Shown here in pieces: positions 19,530 to 29,900 of a stretch of 47,246 nucleotides of DNA. The notes below the pieces were generated by a model that saw only the letters and a list, made by a program, of their open reading frames with translations, was not told the origin of the DNA and ran no database searches. Source of the stretch: Trichomonas tenax (lineage: Eukaryota; Parabasalia; Trichomonadida; Trichomonadidae); contig JALKBU010000341.1 of assembly GCA_023091735.1 (NCBI GenBank), forward strand, positions 1 to 47,246, read 5' to 3'. The translations under genes were made by a program, and so were the position numbers. Within the stretch, counting starts at the first letter, position 1. The number at the start of each line of letters is the position of its first letter.

Positions 19530-22505
19530 TTATCTTGCGCGAATGCTGTTATACAGCTGTGAGAGCCTCCGGACGAGATCTTGGTTCTCAACGTTTTTGA
19601 CCTTAACAAGCTCGAGAAATGCTTCACAAACAACAAGAACGTTCTTGTTTGCTGATTTGTAGTTCTCGATGAATATTCCGAGAGTTTTGTCGATGTCGAA
19701 TTCTGTTGATTTGCATTTTTCGACGATGAATTTGGCAGCGTTTGTGCCAATGATTTCGCTCGAGGAGTGGACATAGAATGCGGCAACGGGAAAGATCGGT
19801 GAAGGATCGAAGTCTGCTATGTAGTCACCGGCTGTGACAATGCAAAGGAAAGCCGGCTTTCTTAGCTCGATGCGTTTTCCAAATAAGATCGAAACAAATG
19901 TATCTTGAAGCCTGACAAACTCGTCGACTCGGAACTTCGTCAAACATGTGTAGTATATAAGCATGAGCGTCATCGAGAGAGGATCGTCTGCACCGCTAAG
20001 CGCTTCAGCAAATAGCGAAGGAAGTTTGGTTTGCTTGATTAACTTCTCCTCAATTCGCACTGTTTTGATCGTCTCACACGCGAACTTGACGTCGTTGTTC
20101 ATCACGAGGAACTCTATAACTTGGTAAAACTCAAGGCAATGCCCGATATTCTTTACATCGTGATCAAAGATGTTTCTATACACAGGAACAAGCTTCGAAA
20201 GTTCGATGTCGAATGGTAAGTTTTGAATTATTGAATTAGTGAACTCTGATGACTCTTTGCAGCAATCAGCAATATATTTGAGGACATTGTCGTTCGATGC
20301 TGCAGAGTGCATTAACGCAGGCACAAGGGTTGGAAGTGTATCCTCGTACTTGACAAGTTCTTTGAAAAGCATTAGATTAGAGTTGAATGTGTCGAGAAGG
20401 CACTCGTAGTCTTCTTCTTTTATCACCGAACGAACTTCCTCGAATTTAACAGCGCCTATCATGCACGGGAGAACAAGTGGCGCGAGCATTTGCGGCATGT
20501 TCATGCGGCCCCACAAAAGAATCTCCCACAGTCCGTCCGGGGCAGAAGTGATCGATCTGATGAGTCTGTTTGCAAGTTGCAGCAGTGCAGCAGATGATTG
20601 TGGAGGCATTGGAAGGCGAATGAACTGAAGTATCTGCTGTACGAATGAAGGCGCTGATTTCAAAAAGTCGAATCGTAGAAGTGATGCCGAAAGAAGAACG
20701 CTGAGTGCTTTGTTTCTCAGCACGTCTGTTTTGAGTGACGAGTATGATAAAAGGCCTTTCAGGACTTCGATGTCGAATACCTTTGGCTCTCTGCAAGTAA
20801 GAAGATAAGTCATCGCTAGTTCGCTGTCTGTCGACTGTTCGATGAGAACTGAAGATATGATTTTCGTCAGTCCGAGATCAAGAAAGTTTGACAATGTCTG
20901 CTGTTCAGCGCATCCAGTGAAAATGTAATTCAACGCATCACGACGTGCATCCGATGGAGAGCCGCGCGCCGTTAAGATTACTTTTTCGGGTGATACATAT
21001 TTAGGCTCCTTTGACTTCGCGCGGGGCTTTGTGAGCTCCTTCCTAACGAAGGGCAATGATAGACTCGATTTATGGCGTGAAACTATTCCTGCTCTTAGAG
21101 CAAAGTCTGCTTCATCCGTTCCAAGAAGATGGTATTTAGCGTCCTGAAGCTCGGCGACAACCTTGGCCATCGTGGGTCTGTCTTGCGGCTCTGCTGACCA
21201 GCACTGCGTCATAAGCTGGGCGAGTTTTGGTGGGCAGTTATCAGGGATTGGCGGACGCTCTCCGAACTCTGTCACTGCCCTGATAATTTGGTTTGGCTGC
21301 AAGTCTTTGTACGGCATCTGCCCCGTAACAAGTTCCCACAGGAAAATTCCAAAGCTATAAACATCGACGTGCTCATCGTAGAAAGGCATTGACATCAAAA
21401 CTTCGGGCGCCATCCAATGCACGGTGCCTATCATTCCAGTCATCGGCCTATTGTCGCGTGTGCGCACCATTCCGAAGTCACATATTTTCGCGTTGTTGTT
21501 GCTGTCCAAAAGGACGTTGAGCGATTTCAAGTCGCGGTGTATAACACCTTTGCTGTGCAGATACTCAAGGCCCCTCGCGACCGTTAAAGCAATGAGAGAC
21601 CTCGCTGTCGGGCTGAGCTCTTCCGGTTTACTGCGTAATTTGTGATACAAAGAGCCTCCACTCATGAATTCTGTGCAGATGTAGAAAGGAGCGTCTTCCG
21701 TGTATCCACAGAACTTCGTCAGGCTTGGATGTGAGAGAATCGTTAGGAAATAAACTTCTCTTCTGTATGATTCGACGTCCGCTTGAGATAGAGTCTGCTT
21801 CGAGAGGACTTTTATCGCGATTTGGTCCGTCGAGTCCTTGAAGTGCCCGAGGTACACAGTGCCGCTCTGTCCCCTTCCTATGCTTTTCTCGAGGACGCAA
21901 ACTTCGTGTTTCACAACGAGCTTCAAACTCTCCGGGATTTCCGGAACCGTGAGGCTGTCGAGTTCCTCGGGGTCGTAGTGGACTCCAAGCTCCTCCAGCG
22001 ACTGGAATCTTTTCTCTATCCTGTCGCCGGCCTCTTTTCTGTTTTTCTTGTAGACCTGCTCGAGCACGAGGCCGATTCGCTTCATGTCGACTAAGTCCTG
22101 CGACGTAAGGTCTTGATCAGATATTTCCATATATCCTGCGGCGCTCGAGAGCCCGAGAACGAGCAGCGCGTCCCTCACCGTGCTCCTGAAGTGTTTTATT
22201 TCCGCTTTTGGAGACTGGATCGACGACGAGAGGAGAAATGTCAAGCAAACCTCGCGCTGGCACTGCGAGAGGAGCTCGATGAAGTGATCAAGCTCGCTTA
22301 TTATCGTCGTGGCCGCCTTCTGCTCGGTCTGGTTGAACGATTCCTTTTCGTCCGCGTAAGATGAGATTATGTTGAGAATGTTCTTTATCGCTTGGATCGC
22401 GTTGTTGAGCTTTGAGCAGTGAATGTATGGCGTGATTCTTCGCTTCTTGGTGCTGATTATTTTCATCTTCAGCGCCTGCGGAGAGGGGAGAAATGCCACT
22501 TCCAT
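19530..22505 (-). CDS. TKL-family protein kinase with helical-repeat C terminus
   Basis: About 991 aa. An N-terminal helical region (about 1-195) is followed by a protein kinase domain (about 200-460). The domain has glycine loop GRGQSGTVYLG, AIKVL lysine, catalytic HRDLKSLNVLL, DFG (CDFGMV), APE and DVYSFGIFLWELVTG, all intact, so an active kinase is expected. HRDLKSxN and the GTVHWMAPE segment place it in the tyrosine-kinase-like (TKL) group, hugely expanded in trichomonads. The last 500 residues form a helical, Armadillo/HEAT-like array, a common trichomonad arrangement. The frame is open up to 22562, but the 19 extra codons encode INFTCQ and overlap a dispersed TGACATGTAAAGTT repeat word, so I choose the ATG at 22505 (MEVAFLPSPQ). 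Its substrate is unknown. Confidence 0.9.
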   Translation of the reverse strand: MEVAFLPSPQALKMKIISTKKRRITPYIHCSKLNNAIQAIKNILNIISSYADEKESFNQTEQKAATTIISELDHFIELLSQCQREVCLTFLLSSSIQSPKAEIKHFRSTVRDALLVLGLSSAAGYMEISDQDLTSQDLVDMKRIGLVLEQVYKKNRKEAGDRIEKRFQSLEELGVHYDPEELDSLTVPEIPESLKLVVKHEVCVLEKSIGRGQSGTVYLGHFKDSTDQIAIKVLSKQTLSQADVESYRREVYFLTILSHPSLTKFCGYTEDAPFYICTEFMSGGSLYHKLRSKPEELSPTARSLIALTVARGLEYLHSKGVIHRDLKSLNVLLDSNNNAKICDFGMVRTRDNRPMTGMIGTVHWMAPEVLMSMPFYDEHVDVYSFGIFLWELVTGQMPYKDLQPNQIIRAVTEFGERPPIPDNCPPKLAQLMTQCWSAEPQDRPTMAKVVAELQDAKYHLLGTDEADFALRAGIVSRHKSSLSLPFVRKELTKPRAKSKEPKYVSPEKVILTARGSPSDARRDALNYIFTGCAEQQTLSNFLDLGLTKIISSVLIEQSTDSELAMTYLLTCREPKVFDIEVLKGLLSYSSLKTDVLRNKALSVLLSASLLRFDFLKSAPSFVQQILQFIRLPMPPQSSAALLQLANRLIRSITSAPDGLWEILLWGRMNMPQMLAPLVLPCMIGAVKFEEVRSVIKEEDYECLLDTFNSNLMLFKELVKYEDTLPTLVPALMHSAASNDNVLKYIADCCKESSEFTNSIIQNLPFDIELSKLVPVYRNIFDHDVKNIGHCLEFYQVIEFLVMNNDVKFACETIKTVRIEEKLIKQTKLPSLFAEALSGADDPLSMTLMLIYYTCLTKFRVDEFVRLQDTFVSILFGKRIELRKPAFLCIVTAGDYIADFDPSPIFPVAAFYVHSSSEIIGTNAAKFIVEKCKSTEFDIDKTLGIFIENYKSANKNVLVVCEAFLELVKVKNVENQDLVRRLSQLYNSIRAR

Positions 22506-23983
22506 TTCTGGGACAGGATGTCGATAATTTTTTATATTTCTTTGACATGTAAAGTTAATCAATGTCAGATCAATAGATGAATGCTTTTAGAACGCCTCAA
22601 CTGTTGATCCTGATTGAAAATATTCATAACAATTATTCCTTTCGGATAATGATTTGATTCAATATGAGCTTATTCTCAATGCATATATCAATTTTCCCAA
22701 AATACCCTACTTTTCCTACATCTGGACTAAAAAATAGGTAAATTTTAGAATCTATACAATATAACTATAGTGGAAGACTTTATTTTGTGGATACCGATAG
22801 AGAACGACCATAAGAAACGTCAGCATGAATATGAAGTGAATTTGAAGTGTTGAATGAAATTGTCGAGAATATTAAAATTTGAAATATAGTCCAGGGTTGG
22901 GGGTGGAAATACAGTATGATGTTAGTATGTTTGAAATGGTAGAAAGCTTATATCAATTGTATTGAAACAAATTGAATCTGAATCAAGATCCTAATGATGT
23001 GTTTAGATAGATTAATTAAATTATATAAATGTATTGTGCAATGCTAATATATAAGGAATATGTGCAGACTAATTAAAAAGCATATATGAAGAGTTTTGAA
23101 ACGTATTATTGTGTTATTTACATATGATGGTGTGAACATTCTTAGTCAGAACTTGCTAATGAGTATTTCATATATTTGATGAAAGTATAATTAAATTTAA
23201 TTTTGAAGTGATACAAAATATTAAAATAAATTAGTCTAAATAAGCGCAATGGTTATAGGTAGCTTTGTATATAATGGACATGAAAATGATATAAATATAT
23301 ATGAAATAAAATGAAAATGAAAAAATAAAATTAGCATTCTATGATCTTTTTGTTATGAATATATATTGGCATGGGTTTTTGTATAGTGTGGAATAGATAT
23401 TATAGTGTAATTTCTTGAAAATGCAATTCTGCCATGTAAAATTGATTTATCAGGTATATTCGGGAATTTGACATGTAAATATGACTGACACGTAAACTTG
23501 ATTTTGACATGTAAATTTGTTTTTGACGTGTAAGTGACATCTGACACCTCAAATTAAGAACCTAACAGCGCTCAAAATCTATTTCTGAACTGTATCAATC
23601 CAGAAAATAAATTTTTGGAGACTTTTATTCAATTTTATCAATTTTTGAATAATGGCGATATTTGAATGACTTTAAAAACATATTTTGATAATTTTTTTTA
23701 ACAAAAGGTATATTAAAAACAATTTTAAACATTGGCATTGAACACTACATATGAACTCATGAGGATCTGTCTCATCTAATTCCGAAATTTCAATAGAATT
23801 TCATTTTTATTTGTAGCAAAATTAAATTTGGCATTGTTACACGATATTTTTAAAAATCAAATTGAACAACATGTATTATTTTTACTGCTATATATTTACA
23901 CATAATTATTTCGCATTGAACGATTATTTTCGTATTATCGACAGTTAAATTATCGGGAATTCGACGAAACAACGCAGACAAAG
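22506..23983. other. AT-rich intergenic region with repeat-word cluster
   Basis: A 1.48-kb AT-rich spacer between the end of the BEACH gene and the start of the TKL kinase, both on the minus strand. It holds one TGACATGTAAAGTT word at 22541-22556 and a cluster of five related words at 23431-23534. The rest is low-complexity (for example ataaaatgaaaatg near 23300), with no gene recognised. Confidence 0.5.
23431..23534. repeat. Cluster of five TG(A/C)C(A/G)(T/C)GTAA words
   Basis: Words GCCATGTAAA (23431), TGACATGTAAA (23469), TGACACGTAAA (23486), TGACATGTAAA (23505) and TGACGTGTAA (23524) occur within about 100 bp in the same orientation, with spacings near 38, 17, 19 and 19 bp after the first. 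The same word forms the inner arms of the palindrome at 10837-10926. This may be a degenerate tandem repeat or a cluster of protein binding sites. Confidence 0.7.
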
Positions 23984-26900
23984 TCACATCAGAGAGCTCA
24001 CGTTGGGAGAATAACCCGTGAATGCTATTCCGCTCGGTGTGATTGCGACTATCACCCTCAGTTTGCTCGAATAATGTATTGAGATAATCCTCTCTGGTGC
24101 TTCAGCGAACAAAATATTGTTCTGGTTTAACTCCACGATTTCGTAGTCGAGGATGGACTTTCCACGTGATTGTAATATGTAATCGAAGCCCTTGGAGTCA
24201 GTGATTGCAATTGCCTGCGACTCGTAAATCATATGCTTGCTCATCTTTATCGAGGAGACAACAGGTTCGCCATTGCAAGTGAAAACGCATATTCTTCTTT
24301 CGTTTTCTGGACCGAAGTAAACTACAATTAGGCCCCATCCGCTTGTTATCATCACTCTGCCGCTGCTGATGTCTGATTCAGTCATTTCTGGATATGCATC
24401 TTTGAGGGAGACTGTCCTGACGGCGGACTTGGAGTTCAGGCTGGAAACTATCATTGTTCCATCGAGCATCCAGCAAACGAACATCATGAACTCTTCAGAG
24501 ATTGCAATGCTGCAGATTCCCGCTCTAAACATGTCGACAGCTGCGTAGATGCTTCTTGAAACTGTGTCGTAAACAGTTGCGACACCCTCTGAGTCTCCGG
24601 TGATGAGGAAGCGTTGGGATGAAGAGATGCAGAGAATATCGGACTGCGAGATCGCGAATTTGGTGACTTTTACATCAACGTTGATTTTGAATATCTCACG
24701 CTTGTTATTATCGACAATATAGAGGCAGTGATTGCTGACGGCTTTCAACGAAGTGTCGAAGTTGTAGCATGAATCAGACGAACGGTTCCTCTGCAAGTTG
24801 ACTTTCTTTTCGCGCTCTCGTTCATCGAAAACAGTTGTCGGAAGAATAGAAATGTGGACTCTTCCATCTGCGGAAAAGAATGCAAAAACAAACTCGAGAT
24901 TATATTCTTCAATGACAGACGCGGCAATTATTTTATCGTTGATTCCAGAAGAGATCTTCAGAGTCGACTTATATGGCAAAACTTCCTTCGTGCTCTCCTT
25001 AGAGTGCCTCTTCGGATGCGGCGCTGAGAAAATCTTTCTTGGAATTTGCCCGCAAGTTGTTGTCTGCTCCCTGATGAACTGCGCTTCGTTTTCGATGTTA
25101 GGAAGATCCCAAACGTTTGCATAAAGCGCCTTCAGATAGACGTTGTTTTCTTCGATCGATTCTTGCTTCGTTCCGAATATAAGATCGATCCATTCGTTGA
25201 TGTGCTCGCTGACATAATCGGACTCCAGTGCCTTCCTCATCTTGTAAACGAACAAGAATGGCGAATTGTTTGCCCATGGAGGAAGCTGCACCTCGCTGAT
25301 ATCTTTGCCTTCGCTGATACCGAGGTCGAAGTGATTCAGGTTAGAAAGGAAATCAGGAAGGAAGTAGAACTCAGGAATCAACTCGCTGTACGAGTTGCTG
25401 TCCATTATGTTGAGTTTGTAGTGCAATCCGACGGATTTGAACTGCCTATCTGGAGTGTCAAATTTTCCGCTTTGATGCTCGATGTGAAGCTTCGTGAATG
25501 GCTCCATTCTGATCAGGTAAACATACAATGTCTGATAAGCGATAGGGCCGTTGCTGTACAAGTATGGCATCAGCATCAGAAGGCCGGAGTTGTCTGCTTT
25601 GAGATCGTCGTATTTGCTCTTAAGTTCCTCCAATCTCTTTTCGTTCATTGTTCCCATTGGCTTCGAGAGCGGCCTGAATGTCTTCTGGTTCGCTAAGTCC
25701 AGCTTCTCTGATTCGTAGTCATCCAATATCCATGGGAAGACTGGGTACTGAGAAACGTGGTTGAAAGAGCGGCCTGCGTATTTGTTGATTGCGAGGAGAT
25801 AATCGAAGTTAGTGATCTGGCGCTTCATCCACTTGTTCGTCATTCCACTTGATTCGAAGAATGACTGGAAATCTGATGTTTGCACAACAGCTGTTGGAAT
25901 CTTCTTCTTTAGGTCTTTGAGGATACCAATTGAAGGAATGTTTGTGAAGTTCACGAAATAGGATTCTCCGTTCTTCACAAATATCTCCAGCGCCGTCGGT
26001 TTGTGGAATACTGTCCTCCAGAAAATCGATTCTACATCTTTAAACGGAATGATGTGAACTCCTTTCTTTTCTCTTTGGATGCAAAATTCAACGTTGTTGT
26101 AGTTAAAGGATGCAACAGTTGTGTGTGCAACAGTCACAAGAATGCAGTCATAGTGATTCGTGTACTTAATGATTGAGTTTATTTCGTTGGAGTGATCATC
26201 TTCTCTTTGGATGGTTAACAGCTCCGACTTCTCTTTCATTCCGATCTGCTTCGCTAACTCCGCTTCTTTGACTCTCATCATCGCTGTCCTTACGTTTCCT
26301 GTGTTTCTTGTCTCTGAGGCCATTTTGTGGACATCGTAGTGGTAGTTTCGCTTGGACTTCGCCGGGTACCCTTTGCACAAAGTGTTGTCCCTCTTGTAGT
26401 AAGCGGCCCTCTGTGATGTCGGCAGCGACATGAACCATGGTGCTCTGCTCATTGTCATCTTGTGCCATAATCTTGCCCAAAGGACCTTCTGCACAAGCAA
26501 ACTGTTCGACTCTTCGGAGCTGAATCTCAGTAGCAACTGTGCAGAGATCAGAGGGAAGTCCTTGCTGAGAATGTTGTTCACAGAGATATGTTCAGCAAGT
26601 CTCGTGACGCTGCTCTGATCTTCTGCGAGAGTCTCGATGAAAGAAGTAATCTCGTCGAAGTAAATAGGAAGGTCTTGGTAAACAGATTCGAAGAATGCGT
26701 TGACTTCGTTGTAATTCTCTATGTACAACTTTGCCAACTCGTCTGGATTCATTGCATTCGGAAAAGAGAACTTCACTTTGTATCTGATATAAATGTATTC
26801 GATGGCTTTATGGTACTTCACTATGTACTCCTTCATCTTGAACAAAAAGTCGAAATCGGGCCAGTTGTCGTTCTCGTCGATGAACATGTCCATGAAGATT

Positions 26901-29900
26901 TTAATCGAAGAATTCTCAATGAAATTGGTGACTCTAAGATCAATATCTTCATAGGAGACTGGCAAAAGCTCGAAATTTGAAACACTGCTCTTGAAAATCG
27001 ATTCTGAAATTCTGATTGATTGTCTCATTATCGTTGTCATGTTTTTAAGCGACTGGCTGAGAGTCCTTATTTGAACTTTTCCCCTGCATGGCTTCCGCGC
27101 AGTAACAGTAGCGTGGGCGCGCTGTGCGAAAGCCGTCTTTGAGTAGACTTGAAGGATGGATGGAGATAAAGTATCGTTGCTGTATTTTGTTGATTCTTTC
27201 ACAGAATAAAAGAAATACTGCATTATGAGCTTCTCGAACAGTTCTTGTTGCTTTGGCATCGATTGAATGTTTGCTGCGATTGTTAACAGCATAAGTCGCT
27301 GCATCTCACGCATATTGTAGTCCAAAGCAATCGAGATGGAAATGATTGTGCTCATTATTATGCTCCATCCGTTTGGAGAGCACATGACCAAAAAATTCAT
27401 GAACTTTTCTTTCTGCTTTTGATTTGGCATGTTAAACAGCATCAGCACAGGCCACTCGGCCCAAATCATGTTGTTGACGAAGAACTTTTCCGAGGGCTGG
27501 AAGCCGAGGATGACTTCGTAGCAGTTGTCGTTCTGAAGCTGCAACGCCATCCAGCAAATGACAGTGAGCAGAGATGGAAGCTTTGTCTTACAGACTTCCG
27601 CCAGCTTAACAAAGAGCTCTTCAGATGGTTGGAAATCTCGTTCGATTTCGCGCAAAACGATTGTATAGTAATTAAAAATCGACAGCTTCTGAGATACAGA
27701 AATCTCCCCGATGATCATGAATATCAATGTAACAACATCATTATCGGCATCGAAGAGCAAAAATCTCAGCATCAAGAGTGGCTCCATAACATTTTCTGTG
27801 TCATTGTAGATCGACTTCGTTCTTACTAAAAGATCGTATGTGAATTGAAGCAATTGCTTTCTGACTTCGTGATTATTGCATCCTAAGATTTCATGAGTGA
27901 GAATTTCGAAATCTTTAGCATCGAGTTTCGTTTCTTTTGCAATCCTAATGAAAGCCTTGAACAAGTTCATCCTCACGATTTGCGGATCATAATTGGATCT
28001 TTCAACAATGTTTTCTTCATCCTTCTCGTAGCAATATAACTTGAGGAAAGTAGCAAACCACCAGAATCTTCTCACACTTCCGAATTCTCGTGGGTTTGTT
28101 GCTGCAAGTTGCTCTGCCCATGATTCGGTGACGTTATATACAATCTTCGGATCTGCTTTCATCCAAATTGTGTGGTTTGTTAGAATAATCAGAATCAAAT
28201 CTTCGATGCACTTTTTGTAAGTTAAGTTGCCCATTAACTGGACAAACAAATCATAAAGTTCTTTGGATAGAAACTGATGGAACTGCTGAATGAAGAATGC
28301 AATGATTGAAAATCCATCATCAAACATTACCTCTGCTTGAATGTTTAAAGGAAGAACTTTAGTGATGATTTGTATTGATCTCATGAACGAATTTTCGACT
28401 TTCTTGCCTCGTTGGTCCTCAAGAGTGCATTGCGCAAGTAATGGAATGAGCGCTTGGACGTTTCCGTGCGAGGCGATGATACTTGGCAGAGATTGAATAG
28501 AATGCACTATGTAACTTGTGTATTTGATATCAAATGTTTCATTTATCGTTAAATAATTGCTCGACAAATTCGGGCAAGCATACATCAAGAACTTTGCCTT
28601 GTAGCTGTCGATCGATCTCGGCCCATCTTTGAAATATCCTGCAAGATCTGTGTTTGGCAAACAGACGGATGGAGGCCCCATGTAGTATTCGTTTGTCTCC
28701 TTGTTCTCTCCGAACGTTAGACTCATCATTCCATCTTTGTTTAATGGCATGAGAGGGATTTCTATTGTTGCCACATCTTTCTCGTTTATGCGGATTATGA
28801 CTTGGAAGGATGTTGGGTTTTTGGGTCGCTTAGCTTGAATTGTGAACGTTATAAAGTTCCACAAATTTAAGTTCAGTTGAATATTGTGATTTGTTGTTTT
28901 ATTGTCGAAAGTCAGCGATAGAATGTCATATCTAACGCTGATTTTCGGCGTTTTTCTCGAAGAGAGTGTAATTTTGAATATTTGTGCGAATTTTGTTGTG
29001 TAGCACATTGGGAGGATCCACACAGCAACTTTGAAACCAGATATCAACAAAAGTTCATGAATTTTCGTGAAAACGATCTCTGAGTTTTCTGTATAAGGTA
29101 AAGCAACTCGCGGCTGATGATTGATTTTCTCGAGAATGTTTTCGAAGCACTTCAGAGCGCGTTCGTAATAGCTTGGAAGATAAGCGTTTGAGATTGGACA
29201 GAAGAGTGAAACGAATCTCATTGCGCTGACGTAACTTGATGCCCTGAACGCAATTGTTTCAAAGAGAGAAAACAGAGCATCGATTGCTTTAGGATCAATT
29301 AGATTTGCTTTTCCGTCAATGGGTTTATCCTCTTTGATTGCGATTGTTGGGTCGATTTTCGTAGACTCGATAATTTGAAGGATATCGAGATCGATTCCAT
29401 ATTGATTGCAAATGACACAATTTGCAGCGTCGTCGCTGCAATCTTCTTTGATTTGGTTTATTATCTTGACGAAATCAGACGAATACCTGAACACGCTGAA
29501 CATCAATGAGATGAATTTTGGATTGAAAAACTCCTTTCTTGGCGTATAAGTATCATATCGATACAAGCATTCTTTCATCAATGTTGCGAACTCGCTTGGC
29601 GGCTTTAAGCCGTAGACATTGATGATCCACGCCGCAAACTTTTTGACTTGTTTGTCTGTTAAAAGTTTCCTTGAGCTTTGCTCTCCACTGTTCAGCAGTG
29701 TGAAGAATTGCATTAATTTTTCGATTAAGGAATTCGTGTTCGTTTTGATGTCATTGAGATCGTCAAGCATCGACGTGTATATTTGATAGAAGTAATCTGA
29801 AAGATTAGGATGGCTTCTGAGAATATTGATTGAAAAATCTGCAATGTGAGTCATTAAATCTTGCTGCTTTTGCCGCTTCTGAATAAGATAAAGAAGGACT

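Noticed and set aside
22506..22562. N-terminal extension of the TKL kinase
   Set aside because: The added codons read through a dispersed repeat word (INFTCQ from TGACATGTAAAGTT), so the extension is likely untranslated spacer.
23353..23547. 64-aa minus-strand ORF
   Set aside because: Its translation is just the TGACATGTAAA word repeated in different frames (LHVK, FTCQ), so it is repeat sequence and not a gene.
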